Shown here in pieces: positions 9,770 through 22,283 of a DNA stretch of 64,000 bases. A program made the translations under genes and the position numbers. This stretch comes from Epiperipatus broadwayi (lineage: Eukaryota; Onychophora; Udeonychophora; Euonychophora; Peripatidae), in contig JAQFVV010012672.1 of NCBI GenBank assembly GCA_028023455.1, positions 62,001 to 126,000 of the forward strand, in the 5' to 3' direction. The stretch's first letter is position 1. Each line of letters starts with the position of its first letter. Below the pieces are notes generated by a model. The model had not been told where the DNA came from, searched no databases, and saw only the letters and a list, made by a program, of their open reading frames with translations.

Positions 9770-12700
9770 AAAATTAGATATTTGAATATGCAAGGTAGTA
9801 GGAGACCAGAAAAATAGCTGGAATTAAACAAAGCAGTTAAAATTGAAGAGCGTAAGGTATTAACAGTCTTGGAAACACATCTAAGAGAAGAAGAACTTAC
9901 ACTGGAAGAATTGGTATGTATGGCGTGGTATAAATAGAAAAGAAAAAAGGATGGTAGCGTAGGAGTTATATTAAAAAAATATTTAAATACTGTTAAGTAT
10001 CAAGAACATTTGTGATATGAGATAAGGTTATGAAGACAAGAATGAATGGTGGCTATAGTGTATATAACCACTGGAAATAAACTATAATGGTGTGGTATGC
10101 CTAGTTAAGGATATACAGAGTTTCAAAAAAAAGGGGAAGGAAATAATGGTTATAGGGAATATGAATGGGCATATTAAAGAAAATGATGATATGGATAACA
10201 AGAATGGACAGCTTTTGAGGAATTTTTGTCAGAGTCAATTTGATCATTGAAAATTTATCAAATATTTATGAGGAACAATACACATGGTTTAGAAATAATA
10301 TATCTCGCACTATAAGATTATGTATTAGTAGAGAAAGAGGGAATGAATAAAGTATGGAAAATTAAAGTGTTTGATAATGAAGAGAGAGTATATAATAGTA
10401 ATCATAATTTCTTTATAATAGAAATGGTTTATAATAGAAATCGTTAGTAATGTAGTAGAAAATAGTAATAAAAGTAGTCAGGTTTGTGAAAGATGTGGAT
10501 GGAGAATGAATGATAAGAATAAGTTAGAAGAATATAAAATAAAAGAAGAAATCATGGAAGAATTTGTTGGATAAATATAAAGACTGGTGTGGTGAAGTAA
10601 AAAGTGGCAAATAGGATTTTAGATTAGAGCATTCAGAAGAATAAAAGTAATAGGAAAGTGAGAGTTTAAGTGTAAAAGAAATGTACTACTAAAAGCAAAG
10701 AAAGTGGAACGATGTTAATATTAAATGGGAAAAGTATTTAAAAAAAAGAAGTTGGCTAAAATAGATAATTATAGAGAGAGAATGAAATTAAATTGTAAAT
10801 TGTTGGAGGATATTAATAAAAGTGGAAGAGATGAAAGTAAAAAATTTTGGAAATATATTAAAAGAAGGAATGTAGGGGAGAGAAATAGTATTACTAGATG
10901 ATGAGGAAATAGAGTGTAGCTCTAGAGAAGAATTAGAGACAATCTTAAATAAGTATGTAATGGGTATAGAAAAGATATTAGCTGTGATTGACAGAGTGAA
11001 AACAAACATGAAAGCATATAGTAATGGAAATATTAGGTTTACAGAAAATAAATTGAATGAAGCAGGGAAGAAATTGGAAAGTGGAAAGACAAAAGGTTTA
11101 TATATATGGTAGCAGAGATGGTGATAAATTTAAAAAATATGGAAATCTATTATCATGTGTTAATAAGATGGCACAGAAGAGAGAATATCCATACAGCTGG
11201 AATAATATAAGAATAAGGCTCCTATTCAAAAGAAAGGGTAAGGATCATAGGAAGTTAAACAATTATAGAACTATAGCAGTAACATCAGTGTTATATAAAG
11301 CTTTTGAATACATGGTGGCTGGAAAGGTCACAAAATGGGTGGAAGAAAATAATATAGTGGAAGAAATGGAATGAAATTTTTGATCATATAGGTGTGTAGG
11401 AGAGTTTATTTGTAGTCATACAACTTATAGATATAAGTACAAATACAGATAGATAGTTATATATGGTTTTTATAAATATAGAGAAGGCATATGATAGAGT
11501 AAATAGAAATAGATTATGGATAATTTTAATAAATTTGGGAATGAATGGAGCTCTAGTGAATCTTATTAGGAGATTGTATGAAAATAATTATTATACGTAT
11601 CAATTAGGAAATATGGAATCAGTTTAAGTTAATGGAATGGGACTAAGGCAAGGTTGACCTCTAATAGAGCAATAGGAAGAGGGGTAAAGGTACCATTAAT
11701 AGATGTCGAGGAAATATATACATTATCAGTTCTTTTATTTGCTGATGATATTTCTTGTGCACAGAAAGTAGGGAAGATATTCTAGGGTGGGTAAAGAGAT
11801 GGGGATTAAATTTAATGAAGGAAAATCAAAAGTAATGATGATAAATGCTGGGGAAAGGGAAGAAAAAGAATTTTTATTGGGGGATTTAAGTTAAATCTGG
11901 TGAATAGGTATAACTATTTGGGAATCGTCTTAGGTAATCAGAACAATTGCTTGGATGAATGGGAGAAAAAATTAATAAATGAAACAAGGAAAAGAAAGGG
12001 ATTAATAAAGAAATTAACAGTGTTTTCATATAAAAAATATGATGTAGCTAGAATTGTATGGAAGGGAGTGGCAATAGCAGGGTTAACTTATGGTAATGAT
12101 GCATTATGTGTTAGTAAACAGGTGTTAAATTACTTAGAAAAAGTACAAAGAGAAATGGAAAGTCATGCATTAAATGCAGATGAGTGGACGACAAAGGAGG
12201 CAAAGGTTAAGTTTTTATATAAGAGTTTCAAAAAGCAAAATGAAAATGTATTGTAGATTGCAATTTACGGAAAATAAGAGAATAGCCAAAATAGTTTTTA
12301 ATTGGGTTATGGGTAAAGGACAGGCAACAAGATGAATGAGAAAGGTAGTACAGTATACAGAAGATTTGGATAAATATTTTATGTCAGTATACTTATATAA
12401 AAGGTAGGTGGTTATAGTAGGACAATTGTTGAGTGTTATAGTCGCAAGGAATGGGATAGAAGAATGGATGTATTAATAAAAAATAGGGAGTTGGAGAGAT
12501 GAAGAAATAGTTTGGAGAGTAAAAAGAGTTTAAATATACATAAAAGTAAACAGAATATTGGGTGTGAGTTAATTTATGATAATAGCAAGGAGAGTAGTTT
12601 CTATTTAAGGCTCGAACAGGATCTTTAGCAACAAGAAAATATGCACATAAATGGAAAAATATGGATGATTTAGTATGCCAGTTATGTAAGGAAGACATAA

Positions 12701-12830
12701 AAAATATTAGACATCTGTTAATTGAATGTAAATACCTACAAGCAGTAAGGGTGCCAATAAGAAGCTGTGGGAAAATAAATATAAACAAAGTGATTAACAG
12801 AAAGTGGGTTCTTGGTTTTTTATGCTAAGT
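9770..12830 (+). pseudogene. CR1-type LINE ORF2 remnant (endonuclease + RT)
   Basis: The endonuclease part begins with KIRYLNMQGSRRPEK and VLETHLREEEL (the TETHL-type motif), then GDMNGHIKENDD-like sequence near 10150. The RT part includes NNYRTIAVTSVLYKAFEYMV (about 11259-11320), IEKAYDRVNRNRLW (about 11478), and FADD at 11738-11749. A frame at 11900-12256 gives YNYLGIVLGN and the thumb region. The tail has ARTGSLATRKYAHKWKNMDD then CQLC...HLLIEC, a Cys/His knuckle common in CR1 and Jockey types. Frames change repeatedly. It lies directly after ORF1 on the same strand. Confidence 0.8.
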
Positions 12831-13045
12831 TTGGAAAAAGATAAGGGGATCTAAATATAAAGGCCATAGAGTGGACAAAGATTATATTGTGAAAATGGGA
12901 TGGAGCAGGAAAGAGAATATGGAAAAACAGGGTAGGGAATGAAAAGAGAAAGCTAAGTGACTAACAGGTTTCTCTGGGTATAGTGGCTAAGAGATTGCTG
13001 ACACTGATAAAGGAGAAGCCACAGTTCATCACATTACATTACTAT

Positions 13046-14162
13046 TTTAAGTTTTAATTGCACTTTATGCAAAAAAAGTGAAACTTAGTATTATTAGAAA
13101 AGAATCATAAGGCTTAGCGCTTTCGGGGAACTTAGGTCTCCATATTCATAGCCTATCTTGGGAGTGGCGGCTTACATTGAGATTTTAAGCAAAGCTTGGC
13201 AGTAGTTTATGCAAAATTTATTCAGTTTTTTTTCATATTGACTATTTTCTGGAGATTGCAATAAACAAAGAGTTTATTTCCATTACTGTTTTAAATATGG
13301 ATATGCTCAGAGCATCTTATTTAGTTTCTAAACTAATCTAAATCTGTTTCTTTTTAAAATTCTATCTATGATTTTTAAAAATAACCTTGGCCTGATTATT
13401 TTTAACTTTATTTTACTCATCAGTCTATATCACTATATAGTGATGGTACATCCAAAATATGCAAAACATTCTATATTTTCTAATTCATTTTTAATCAATT
13501 TTAATTTATCTTTTCCAAGCATCCTTATTTTTGTTTTTCACATGCTCTTGCATAATTCATGTCATTGGCTTCTTATTTATTAAACAATGTTGATTTCATT
13601 GTTTCATAATTATTATGTTATTTGTATATCTTCTTTGTTGATTTCATTGTTTCATAATTATTATGTTATTTGTATATCTTCTTTATTTTCATGTTGTGTG
13701 CTTATTTTCCTTTACATTTTTTTATTTTATTTTATCCATTACTTTTTTCATATTTTTAATGAATAGTTTTAGTGAAAATAGATATCATTTCTTGTGACTT
13801 TTCCAATTTCAAACTGACTCATTTCTTTATTTATTCTCAAAAGAGCATTTGAATTAACGTACATACTCTATATAGAGGATTAATTATTCTATTACTTACT
13901 CCATATCATTCAATTACTATCCTAATCACATTATTGCTTTTAAAAGCCTTCTGGCTTTTTTTTTTTTTTGCAATAAAGCAAAGCATTATATAAATGTTGT
14001 ATAGTACTTCTTAGTCTTTATTCTTTTATTAAAGATATTCATCACGACTTTGCATAATGGTCTGTATTATTTATATTCTTTCTTGCCTCTTTTTTTATAG
14101 ATTAGCACTAACAATGAATTATAAGTTATTTATCTTTAACTGATATACAGGCTTATTATATC
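13046..14162. other. AT-rich spacer
   Basis: No gene was recognised. The stretch contains a 48-bp tandem duplication (13589-13684). A 71-residue frame at 13368-13583 has hydrophobic but low-complexity content and no domain. Confidence 0.5.
13589..13684. repeat. 48-bp tandem duplication
   Basis: Two essentially identical 48-bp units (13589-13636 and 13637-13684) begin GTTGATTTCATTGTTTCA. Near-perfect identity suggests a recent slippage or repair event. It has no coding content. Confidence 0.9.
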
Positions 14163-14391
14163 ATCATCAACAACCATTATCAATCCATTGCAGGATGAAG
14201 GTCTCTCCAAGTTCAATCCATCTTCTCCGATCTTTAGCTTCTCTTCTCCACGTCACCCTGCACACTTTCTTATTTCATCGATCTATCTCACATGTGGTCT
14301 CCAGTTTAAGATTTCAATTGTCCATCTATTATTTCTTCTAGCAATATGTCCAGCTCAACTCCACTTAAGTCTTTTAATTTTTTCAATGAGG

Positions 14392-15517
14392 TCAATAATT
14401 TTGTTCTCTTATCCATGTATTGCGCTTTCGATCTCTTCTTGTTACTCCCAACATGCTTCTCTCCATACTTCTTTGAGTGGTCTGAAGTCTCTGTATTGCT
14501 CTTCTATTAAGTGTCCAAGTCTCAGATCCATAAGTAAAAACTGGTAAAATACATTTATTAAATACCTTCCTTTTCAAACACATAGCCATATTTCTTTTTA
14601 GTATCAAGTTATTTCTACCAAAAGCACTCCAAGCAAGTTTAATTCTATGATTAATTTCATCCTCCATTATGTTTTCATCTGTATTAATAATCTGACCAAG
14701 GTATTTGTAACTGTTAACTTCTTCTAACTCATCATAATTAATCTTTATTTTCATATTTTTGAGAAAATTCATTAAACATTCCTTTAGACTTTTTAACATT
14801 TATCTTTAGTCCTACTTTCCTACTTTCATCTAATAACTTCTGCAACATTTCCTGCAGGTCTAAAGCATTATTTGCAAAAACAACTACATCATCTACAAAA
14901 TCTAAATGACATAAATAATCTCCATTTACTTTCACTCCTTTAGCTTCCCATTTTAATCCACAAAATACTTCTTGCAGCACTGCTGTAAAAAGTTTTGGAG
15001 ATATGGGGTCACCTTGTCTTACACCCTTCTCAATGTTGGACTTTCCCAGTATCATTATGTAATCTAATTGTTGCTTTAATCACTGAAGAAATGTTTATAG
15101 AATCAAATGCCTTTTCATAATCTACAAATCCAAAACATAATGGCAACTCAATATTCATCCTTTCTAAAACTTCTCCCAATATGTGGATATGATCTACTGT
15201 ACTAAAACAACTTTTAAATCCAGCTTGTTCTTTTGGTTGGTGGAAGACGAATAGTAATTATCTTGATAAAAAATTTGTATAAAACTGATAAAAAGACTGA
15301 TAAGTCTGTAATTTTGAATATCTTCTTTATCACCTTTTTTAAATATTAATACTGCATTTTTCCAATCATCTGGTACATCTTTATCATTTAGACATTTGGT
15401 ACATGACTTTGCTAAAAAAATTTCTATTTCTTCACCTGCTTCTTTTAATATATCAATTATAATTCCATCATTTCCTGGAGCCTTTCCTTTCTTCATACAC
15501 TTAATTGCATGTCTCAC
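14392..15517 (-). pseudogene. RTE reverse transcriptase (three overlapping frames)
   Basis: The first part, MRHAIKCMKKGKAPGNDGI, then DDWKNAVLIFKKGDKEDIQN, is the fingers and start of the palm. After a break, KGVRQGDPISPKLFTAVLQE and the active-site FVDDVVVFANN follow (about 14890-14900, Val in place of the usual Ala). After another frameshift come SYKYLGQIINTDENI and the TYGSETWTL thumb/C-terminal segment. Overlapping frames at 15194-15517, 14738-15055 and 14392-14799 show single-base indels rather than large losses. Confidence 0.85.
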
Positions 15518-15662
15518 TTCTTCATTTAAAATTCTGGCAATTCGGAAGATGTAATAAATATAGGAAATACTTGTTCTTTATTACTATATAATTCTTGATA
15601 AAAGTCTTCTACCCATTTCATGATGTCATCTCTCTTTTTAGTAATAATTCCATCTCTTTTTC

Positions 15663-16992
15663 TTATTGCAGATATAAATTTCCTACCAATACTAAGATGT
15701 GTTTTACACTCTTGAGACTTTTATTCTCTTCTACAGCTTTCCTTGCTAGTTTACAGTTATACTTTCTTATATCATTTTCAACTCTTTTTCGCACCATTTT
15801 ACAAAATTTGAGATATTCAATCCTTTTTAATACATCATTTTTGTATATCTTCATATTCCTTTTTTTCTTCATAAATTCTCTAGTCTCAGTAGAAATATTG
15901 ATCAATTGGTGCTTTTTTCTACTAGCTATCTTTGTTGCAGTTTTTAAAAGTGTATCAATTATTTTCATACTGATTTCGTTCAAATCTGAATCATATTCAA
16001 AATCTACTAATACTTGAAACCGATTTGTAAGTTCTAATGTAAATTCATTAGAATGTTTCTGAAGATCAGGAATATCAACTGTAAATATTGTTTTTCTTAA
16101 TAATTTTTGTCTCTCTAGTTTTTCATTAATACGTATCTTACATCTTATTAATCGATGATCACTTCCTGTGTTAAATTTATTAAGAACATTACAATCTTGA
16201 AATATGTATTTTCTGTTAGTCAATATATAATCCAACTCTACTGTATCTTCATTTGGATGCTTCCATGTCCATTTCCTTTTAACATTTTTTTCAAAAAAAG
16301 AATTCATAACAAAGTTTTTCTTTTTCTGCAAACTCTACACATCTATATTCTCTCTCATTTTTATTACCATAACCAAAATTACCTACAGCACTTTCATCTT
16401 TCATTTGTTTACCAATTCTAGCATAAAAGTCTCCCATAACAATTTTAAAATGTTGTTTATTCTGATCGAAAATCTTTTGTACATCTATATAAAAATCTTC
16501 TATTACTTCATCACTATGACAACTTGTTGGGGCATAAACCTGAATTATCTGCATTTGGTATCTGCTATTAAGTTGTATAACTAATCTTGCCACTCTGTCC
16601 GATACACCATCAATCTCCACAATATTGTTCTTCCACTTTTTATTTATAATGAATCCTACTCCACTTGTATTTCCAATATGTGTGCCTTTATAATAGAGTA
16701 TATGTCCACTTTTTAAATCAATTGTTTCTTCTCCTTTTCTTCTAACTTCACAAAGTCCAATAATGTCCCATTTAATATAAGACAGTTCTTCTTCTAATTC
16801 TTGCAATCTTCCTTCACTTGAAAGTGATCTGCAGTTGTAAGTACCTAAATAAAAAGTTGTCATCAAATGGCAGCCTGTGTCTGCAATCAGAGGATTCTTA
16901 GCACCCTCTGCCTTCGGCCACCAACCGTTGCCTTGGTTGGTGACTTTACAGCCTCCTGGGAATAAGGGCCATGATTTATTTTTGTCTGTCAT
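15663..16992 (-). pseudogene. RTE endonuclease domain (two overlapping frames)
   Basis: The frame opens with MTDKNKSWPLFPGGCKV and enters the endonuclease at LGTYNCRSLSSEGRL. It continues with DIIGLCEVRRKGEE (the catalytic Glu), GVGFIINKKW, IIQVYAPTS and VMGDFYARIG (Asp and Asn positions; the usual Asn is Tyr here). A frameshift near 16300 moves to a second frame with ELDYILTNRK and GSDHRLIRCKIRI, the final SDH catalytic motif. It then runs through the basic linker (ETREFMKKKRNMKIYKND). It would nick target DNA for target-primed reverse transcription. The N-to-Y change and the frameshift argue against activity. Confidence 0.85.
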
Positions 16993-17004
16993 AATTGTAT
17001 ATAT

Positions 17005-17226
17005 TTATTGGAAATATTGCAACTGAGAAGAAAGACTATGGTGTTTCTTGATATTAAACTCAGAGGTAAAAAGCCAATAAACTCCCATGTTGGCCAATGT
17101 GTGTTGATGAGCAACCCATCCATGTTCATATACTATATGAATAATCGCTGCAACAACAAGAACATATGGAGTGGACATTAGAAATTTGCTCTGCTTGGTT
17201 CCTTTAAGGCCTCCAAGAGAAATCAA
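17005..17226 (-). pseudogene. 5' segment of the RTE element
   Basis: A 73-residue frame just upstream of the endonuclease frame includes YVLVVAAIIHIVYEHGWVAH and a short GVYWLFTSEFNIKKHH stretch. RTE elements often carry only a short 5' region or a very small first frame. I do not recognise a domain, and it may simply be the leader of the element read in one frame. Confidence 0.4.
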
Positions 17227-17289
17227 AGGGTCTTCTTTCAGTTAATAGCAAACTCCTTTCTGCAGTCACTTATTGTATACCTAGAATCT

Positions 17290-17830
17290 TAGCTTATTAT
17301 ATACCTATATCAATATATGTAATATATAGGGTATGTGAGCACAGGCTTTCACACAACTCACCACTCTCCACTCTATCTCATAACACTGATACACTTAAAC
17401 ACATATATGTCAAAAGATAAATAATCACCAATATAGGTACTTCATGCTAAAAAACCAGCAATCATCACTTGGTCCAGATTATCATCTCCACATATATGCA
17501 ATAAGTGTTCAGATATATATTAAGATAGCCAATCTTCATACTTTAATGGACAGGCTTCATTTCACTCCATACCCCAACTCTTCAACCATCCATCCAATTG
17601 AAAATCTGATGATGGAACACTCAAAGGCCACCCATAGGCCGAGATACTTATCACACCCATGTTGACCTAAAGTCAATCTGACCCTTCATGTATAGGACGT
17701 AATCCATTTTATACATATACAAGGAATGGGCATTTATCTCTACTGTGTAATAACTGATATGAGATAGAGTGGAGAGTGGTGGATCATGTGAAAGTCTGTG
17801 CTCGTATATCCTATATGTTATTTATCTTTA
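17290..17830. mobile_element. Palindromic hammerhead element III
   Basis: The ends are inverted copies: GTGAGCACAGGCTTTCACAC with CACTCTCCACTCTATCTCAT on the left is matched by ATGAGATAGAGTGGAGAGTG and GAAAGTCTGTGCTC on the right. The left half carries hammerhead motif C on the minus strand. The interior shares the family body (ACTTTAATGGACAGGCTTCA, AATCTGATGATGGAA, CCCATGTTGACC). No ribozyme is visible in the right half, so that arm is truncated. It abuts the 5' end of the RTE element. Confidence 0.7.
17421..17483 (-). ncRNA. Hammerhead motif C
   Basis: On the minus strand, outer stem I is ATAATC pairing with GATTAT (6 bp) and inner stem I is CCAA/TTGG. The core reads GTGATGA, with C3 changed to G. 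Stem II is TGCTGG...TAGCA with an enlarged T-rich loop, and the GAAA position reads GAAG. The outer helix differs from the GUGAUC/GAUCAC of motif H at two pairs while keeping perfect pairing, which is evidence for a selected RNA fold in the family's past. This copy itself is likely inactive. Confidence 0.65.
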
Positions 17831-20800
17831 TTTATCTTCTTTTTTATACATTATTACATGGCTTAAAAATTTCTTGAAATATGATTACCAGAATTTTTTT
17901 TTTTTTAAATATAGTTCTGATTTCTAATAAAACATTACATTCATTCCCATAGTGGAGCAATTTCAATAAAGTTCTGTTATTAGTTTTTCAATATTTCTTT
18001 TTATTAAAATATTTTTGATATAATTCATAACAGCTACCATTGATTTAAAATTTTATTCTCGCTGAAGATTTTTCCATTTTATCATCTATAGTATTTTTCT
18101 GGTTTATATTTTTCTGTTATTATATGTTATACTTTGTTAAATCAGATGAGAAAGCTATGGTTTACTTCCTTGATTATTACATCTAATAATTTTAGCATGA
18201 CTACAACTAACTTACATATATCCATAATCAAAAAATAATACTTTTTTGGTAAGTATGCTTAATCCACAAATTATTTAGTCATTACAGAAGTTATACACAC
18301 TGCCTACTATAATAATAGAAGTTAGATTCTCAAAGAGGTCATTAATCTAGTCAAACTTAAAATCAATGTTAGACTTGCTTTGCAACTCATTTCTTAGCTG
18401 ATAGTAAAATTGAATCAAGGTTTCATGAAATACCTATTATTCATTAATCCCATTTGGGAGTTTTTTGCTCGCACATATAAAAATGACAGTACACTGTATA
18501 TTGAATTTTCATCCATATCTATCTATTTTTCTTCATTGCTTTTGTATTTTACTGCACTTTGCCTTATATTATCGCTCTAAAATTTTTGAATTAGCTTTTG
18601 TTTTTCAATATTGGTTTTCTTTTACCAGTTTCAATGTTTCTTAATGTGATTTTCTATTTCTAATATAACTTCCTTTTATCTTGTCAGATCACTTCATTTT
18701 TGATCATGAATTTTATTTAATTTAAGCTTTAACTTGATATTTGAAATCTATGCCTATTCTGTGAAAAATACAATATTGTACTACTTAGGAGATTATACCA
18801 ACTAAGTATAATATTCTTAATAATCTTTATTTTTATAATGTATAAATTCATTATCATTTAGTGTTCTTTGATTTCTCAAACTTGACAATATGATTATGAA
18901 ATAGAATAAATAGAATGAATTAGATGAATTACTGCTCCTAATACAAGAACTTAAAATTCTATGATGCAATAGACTCATTAAAGTTTGTGATGCTAACCAT
19001 TTTCTTACTTATATATTAAATGATTGCTTAAGATCCTTTTATAATATTTATGCACTATTTTGAGAAATATAGTGGGGGGAAAATCACCTGGATTTTAAAG
19101 AAATTATTTTGTTCTCATTTTATAAATTTTAAAATAAACTTCAAATTAGAATTAAATTTGACTCATAGTTGGACATATCTCAGTGTTCAGTGATATTACT
19201 TTTCAGGAAAATGATTCATTGTTTTTGATTTTTTTTTTAAATTACAATTCAATAAACATCATTCAATAAGCCTTTTGCAACGTTTTTCTAATCTATTGAA
19301 ATGGAGAGTAATTAGGATGTATTGTTTAATGTTAATCTTTTTTTTTTTTTTTTTTATAAAAGAATGAACTTTTGAGTTTTTCTCTGTTTAGTATTTATTT
19401 TCTAAATTATCTGTACATTATTTTTTTCCCCAAAAAAATATGTTTTAATGTGTGAGCAGTTGGCATTTTAATTAAGTGTGAATTCATGGAAATTTTTTGT
19501 TATTGTTTCATTCCTTCAAATAGGTTATTGAAATTATTTATAATAAAATATTAAGATATTTATATCTATCAATTTTTATGGTTGTTAGTTACACCTATGT
19601 GTTATAGTGTTATCCATCCCAGCTATTAGTAGACTCAGTAATCTACATATTAGATGCTACATCTGTATTAATATAATATAAACCAATAAACATCACATGA
19701 CCATCACCTCTTATGCTTGTGTATAACTGTTGTTAAAACAGGCAAAACTCACTATATATATTGCCACACACAGCAAGCTAGAGTAATATAGTCGAATATA
19801 AGCATTTAGACTGTGAACCATTTTTAAAAAAGGTCATATTTAAATAACTAATATTCTATTGTCATCCCAACCTTGTGATTATAGACTAAGACTTATGACA
19901 TCCTAAGTTCACTCATGCTGTCTGGATGCCACTTTTTGTGGACACACATCTTCATTTTGTTCTTACAGTAGTGATTAAAATTATTAATAATAATAGAAAA
20001 AATATATACATTTTATTAATATATAAATTTCTCTTTTTATACCACAAATAAAATCACTATGTATATATTTAAAATATATTTAATATTTGCATAAGTTTGT
20101 TAAAGTTTATTTTATCGTTTGATTAAATTAAATTGTGGATAAAATAAGGATAGGTAAATTTAAAATAAACCAGTTCTATATATATATTATAATGTTGTAC
20201 ATACTAAGATTTGTTTAGAAAGTAGTTTAAAATTAGATCTAATCTAATGTGAAATCAAAATGTTTTGTTTTAATTAAAAACATGTTTTTGGATTTTATTA
20301 ATTTATATTAGTAAATTAATCAATTTTGTTTATAAATGTTGGTTTTATTATTATCTTTTATAATTGTAAGAAAAACGGTGTTATTTTTACAGCATATATT
20401 TTTTTTTGTTTTATTTTAAGCTAATTGAAATGTTTATTTAAAAAAAAAAAAGTCATTTTTTTTTTAGGAATTAGCTCTGATTAAGATTGGCTATATAAAA
20501 CTTGAATTATTTATAGTAATAATAAATAATTTTTGCATGCATTTAATAAAATACCTATTATAAGTGGGGGGGGGGGGTAAATAATTAATCTATTATTAAT
20601 ACTGGTTATGTATAATGTTCATTTTTGTCTCTTTTGCTAATTAGTAAAAGTAATATTTTATTTAGAATATTTCGATTGATTGTCAATATTATATAAATTA
20701 TTAGGAGATAGTTAAATCAAAATATTTAACAGAATATAATAAATGTTCGATTTAAAAATTAATTATCTCACCTTGCAATTTTGCTTTATCTTAATAAAAT

Positions 20801-21035
20801 AATAGTTAACTCGTTTACTCTCACTTGATTCTATTTGTATTTACCAGAATTATATTAGCCGATTTAATTTTTCTACTTTTTAATACGATGTTTACAGGGC
20901 CAGAGGAAGAGTGGAGGGTCTCAGCACTCTTGTGCAAAACAGTAGTAATCGGCCTTCTTCCCTCACAAAAAGAAAAATTATAATGTTTTATTAAAGATAA
21001 AAAAAATTACTATTACATAATTTAAATATAAATAT
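17831..21035. other. AT-rich spacer
   Basis: No gene was recognised on either strand. Two oddities are a ~90-bp GC-richer island at about 20895-20980 (TTACAGGGCCAGAGGAAGAG...) and a 12-base G run at 20566-20577. The remainder is homopolymer-rich AT sequence. Confidence 0.5.
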
Positions 21036-21154
21036 ATATACTGAACTTTAGATGTAATTAGAGGAGATTTTAACAAAGACTTTCAAACTCCCTTCAGCTA
21101 TCCACTCCATTTTTTATAATCTATACACATGATCACATACTTGTAAAAAGATAA

Positions 21155-21213
21155 ATGATCTCCAATACACGTATTTTGTGCTGAACCAGCACTCATCAGT
21201 TGGTCCAGGTCAT
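21155..21213 (-). ncRNA. Hammerhead motif D
   Basis: On the minus strand, outer stem I ATGACC/GATCAT has one mismatch and inner stem I is CCAA/TTGG. CTGATGA is intact, stem II GTGCTG-GTT-CAGCAC is a perfect 6 bp, and the GAAA position reads AAAA (G12 lost). Stem III is short, and the cleavage triplet is GTA with cleavage predicted before TTGG. The G12 change should abolish activity. Confidence 0.72.
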
Positions 21214-21610
21214 CATCTTCCACAAATATATGCAATCAGTGTTCAAATTTATATTATATTAAGATAGCAAATTTTCAAACTTTAATGAACAGGCTTCAAT
21301 CTTTTCCAGCTTCCAGCACTTCAGCCATTCATATGATGGAATGCTTAAAGCCCTTGTTGATGCCAATATTATCATACCCATGTTGACTTTGTCACTCTGA
21401 CTATGAATATAGGACCTTAATATGTCCATTTAAATGCACAAAAGAGGAATTGGCAGAATTCAGCCTGAATCGTAATATTTTAAATACAAGTATATATAAC
21501 AGATGCAAGAGTTAGAGAGAGTGGAAAAGATTGAAGCTTGTCCATTAAAGTTTGAAAAATTGCTATCTTATTATAAACTGAACACTGGTTGTATGTATGT
21601 GTGGGAGATG

Positions 21611-21667
21611 GCAATCTAGACCAACTGATGAATGCTGATTCAGCACCAAATATGTATATTGGAAATC
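21611..21667 (+). ncRNA. Hammerhead motif E
   Basis: CTGATGA follows inner stem I CCAA. Stem II is TGCTG-ATT-CAGCA with an A-C closing mismatch. The GAAA position reads CAAA. TATGTATA then leads to TTGG, which pairs with CCAA, so the predicted cleavage site is after A21658. The outer stem I is degraded. It is the first of two tandem plus-strand motifs. Confidence 0.68.
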
Positions 21668-22035
21668 ATTTATCTTTTTCACATTTATATGGTCATGTGT
21701 ATCAGTTATATAATATGGAGTGGATAGTCTGTATTCAAATCCCTTTTATTTATATCTTAAGTTCAGTATATATAATATATTTGTATTTAAAATATTACAG
21801 ATTCGGTCTATCCCTCTTCTGTGTATTTAAATTGACATATTAAGGTCCTATGTATAAGGGATCAGAATCACTTAAAAGTCATCATAGGTATGACAACAAT
21901 ATTGGCTTTGAGCATTCCATCATCAGATTTTCAATAATATGGATGGCTGATATGTTGGAGGGTAGAGAATTAAAACCTGTTCATTAAAGTTTGAAGATTT
22001 GCTATTTTAATATAAACTGAACATTAATTGTATAT

Positions 22036-22259
22036 TGTGTTTTGGGTTTGGTGTGGTGTTAGTGTTTTATATTGGATTTTATATCAATATGTGTGGAATG
22101 TAGAAAGTAATTAGTAATATAATGATTACTGTATATATAGAAACAGGTAGATATGACTGTTTAATATCAAGAACAAATGTAATAATATCAAGAAACAGGT
22201 TGTTATGACTACTGTTAGAATATCAACAGGTAGATGAGTTGAGAGGTTTTTCCTCTCAG
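22036..22259. mobile_element. 224-bp insertion with GTATAT duplication
   Basis: This sequence interrupts the family body between motifs E and F and is absent from the other copies. GTATAT occurs immediately before (22030-22035) and after it (22260-22265), consistent with a 6-bp target duplication. It begins TGTGTTTTGGG and ends CCTCTCAG, so a small solo LTR is possible but unproven. The internal phrase AACAGGTAGAT/AACAGGTTGTT with ATATCAA recurs two to three times. Confidence 0.5.
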
Positions 22260-22283
22260 GTATATGTATGGGGGGGGGCAGTG

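Larger units (their letters stand above)
8640..13045 (+). mobile_element. Decayed CR1-group LINE, near full length
   Basis: Two protein regions can be followed through many stops and frameshifts. ORF1 has a C4 zinc finger and a GDS esterase motif. ORF2 has an apurinic endonuclease, a reverse transcriptase with FADD, and a C-terminal Cys knuckle. An ORF1 with zinc finger plus SGNH-type esterase is characteristic of the CR1/L2/Daphne branch of LINEs. The 3' end is placed near 13045 because the same tail (...GGAGAAGCCACAG...CATTACATTAC) ends a second copy at 63325. The element is not functional. Confidence 0.8.
14163..17260 (-). mobile_element. RTE-clade LINE, near full length
   Basis: On the minus strand the order is a 5' segment (17226-17005), apurinic endonuclease (16992-~16100), linker, and reverse transcriptase (15517-14392). 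The 3' end is a short TGATGATGA tail at about 14163-14170, which is diagnostic for RTE elements. The C-terminal hallmarks YKYLGQIINTDENI and FTYGSETWTL, then QRSMERSMLGVTRRDRKRN, are typical of the RTE/BovB group. Three or more frameshifts break the frame. It is better preserved than the CR1-type LINE to its left. Related fragments lie at 35385-36290 and perhaps 47100-47420. Confidence 0.87.

Noticed and set aside
14188-14547. 119-residue plus-strand frame
   Set aside because: Antisense shadow of the RTE reverse transcriptase C-terminus.
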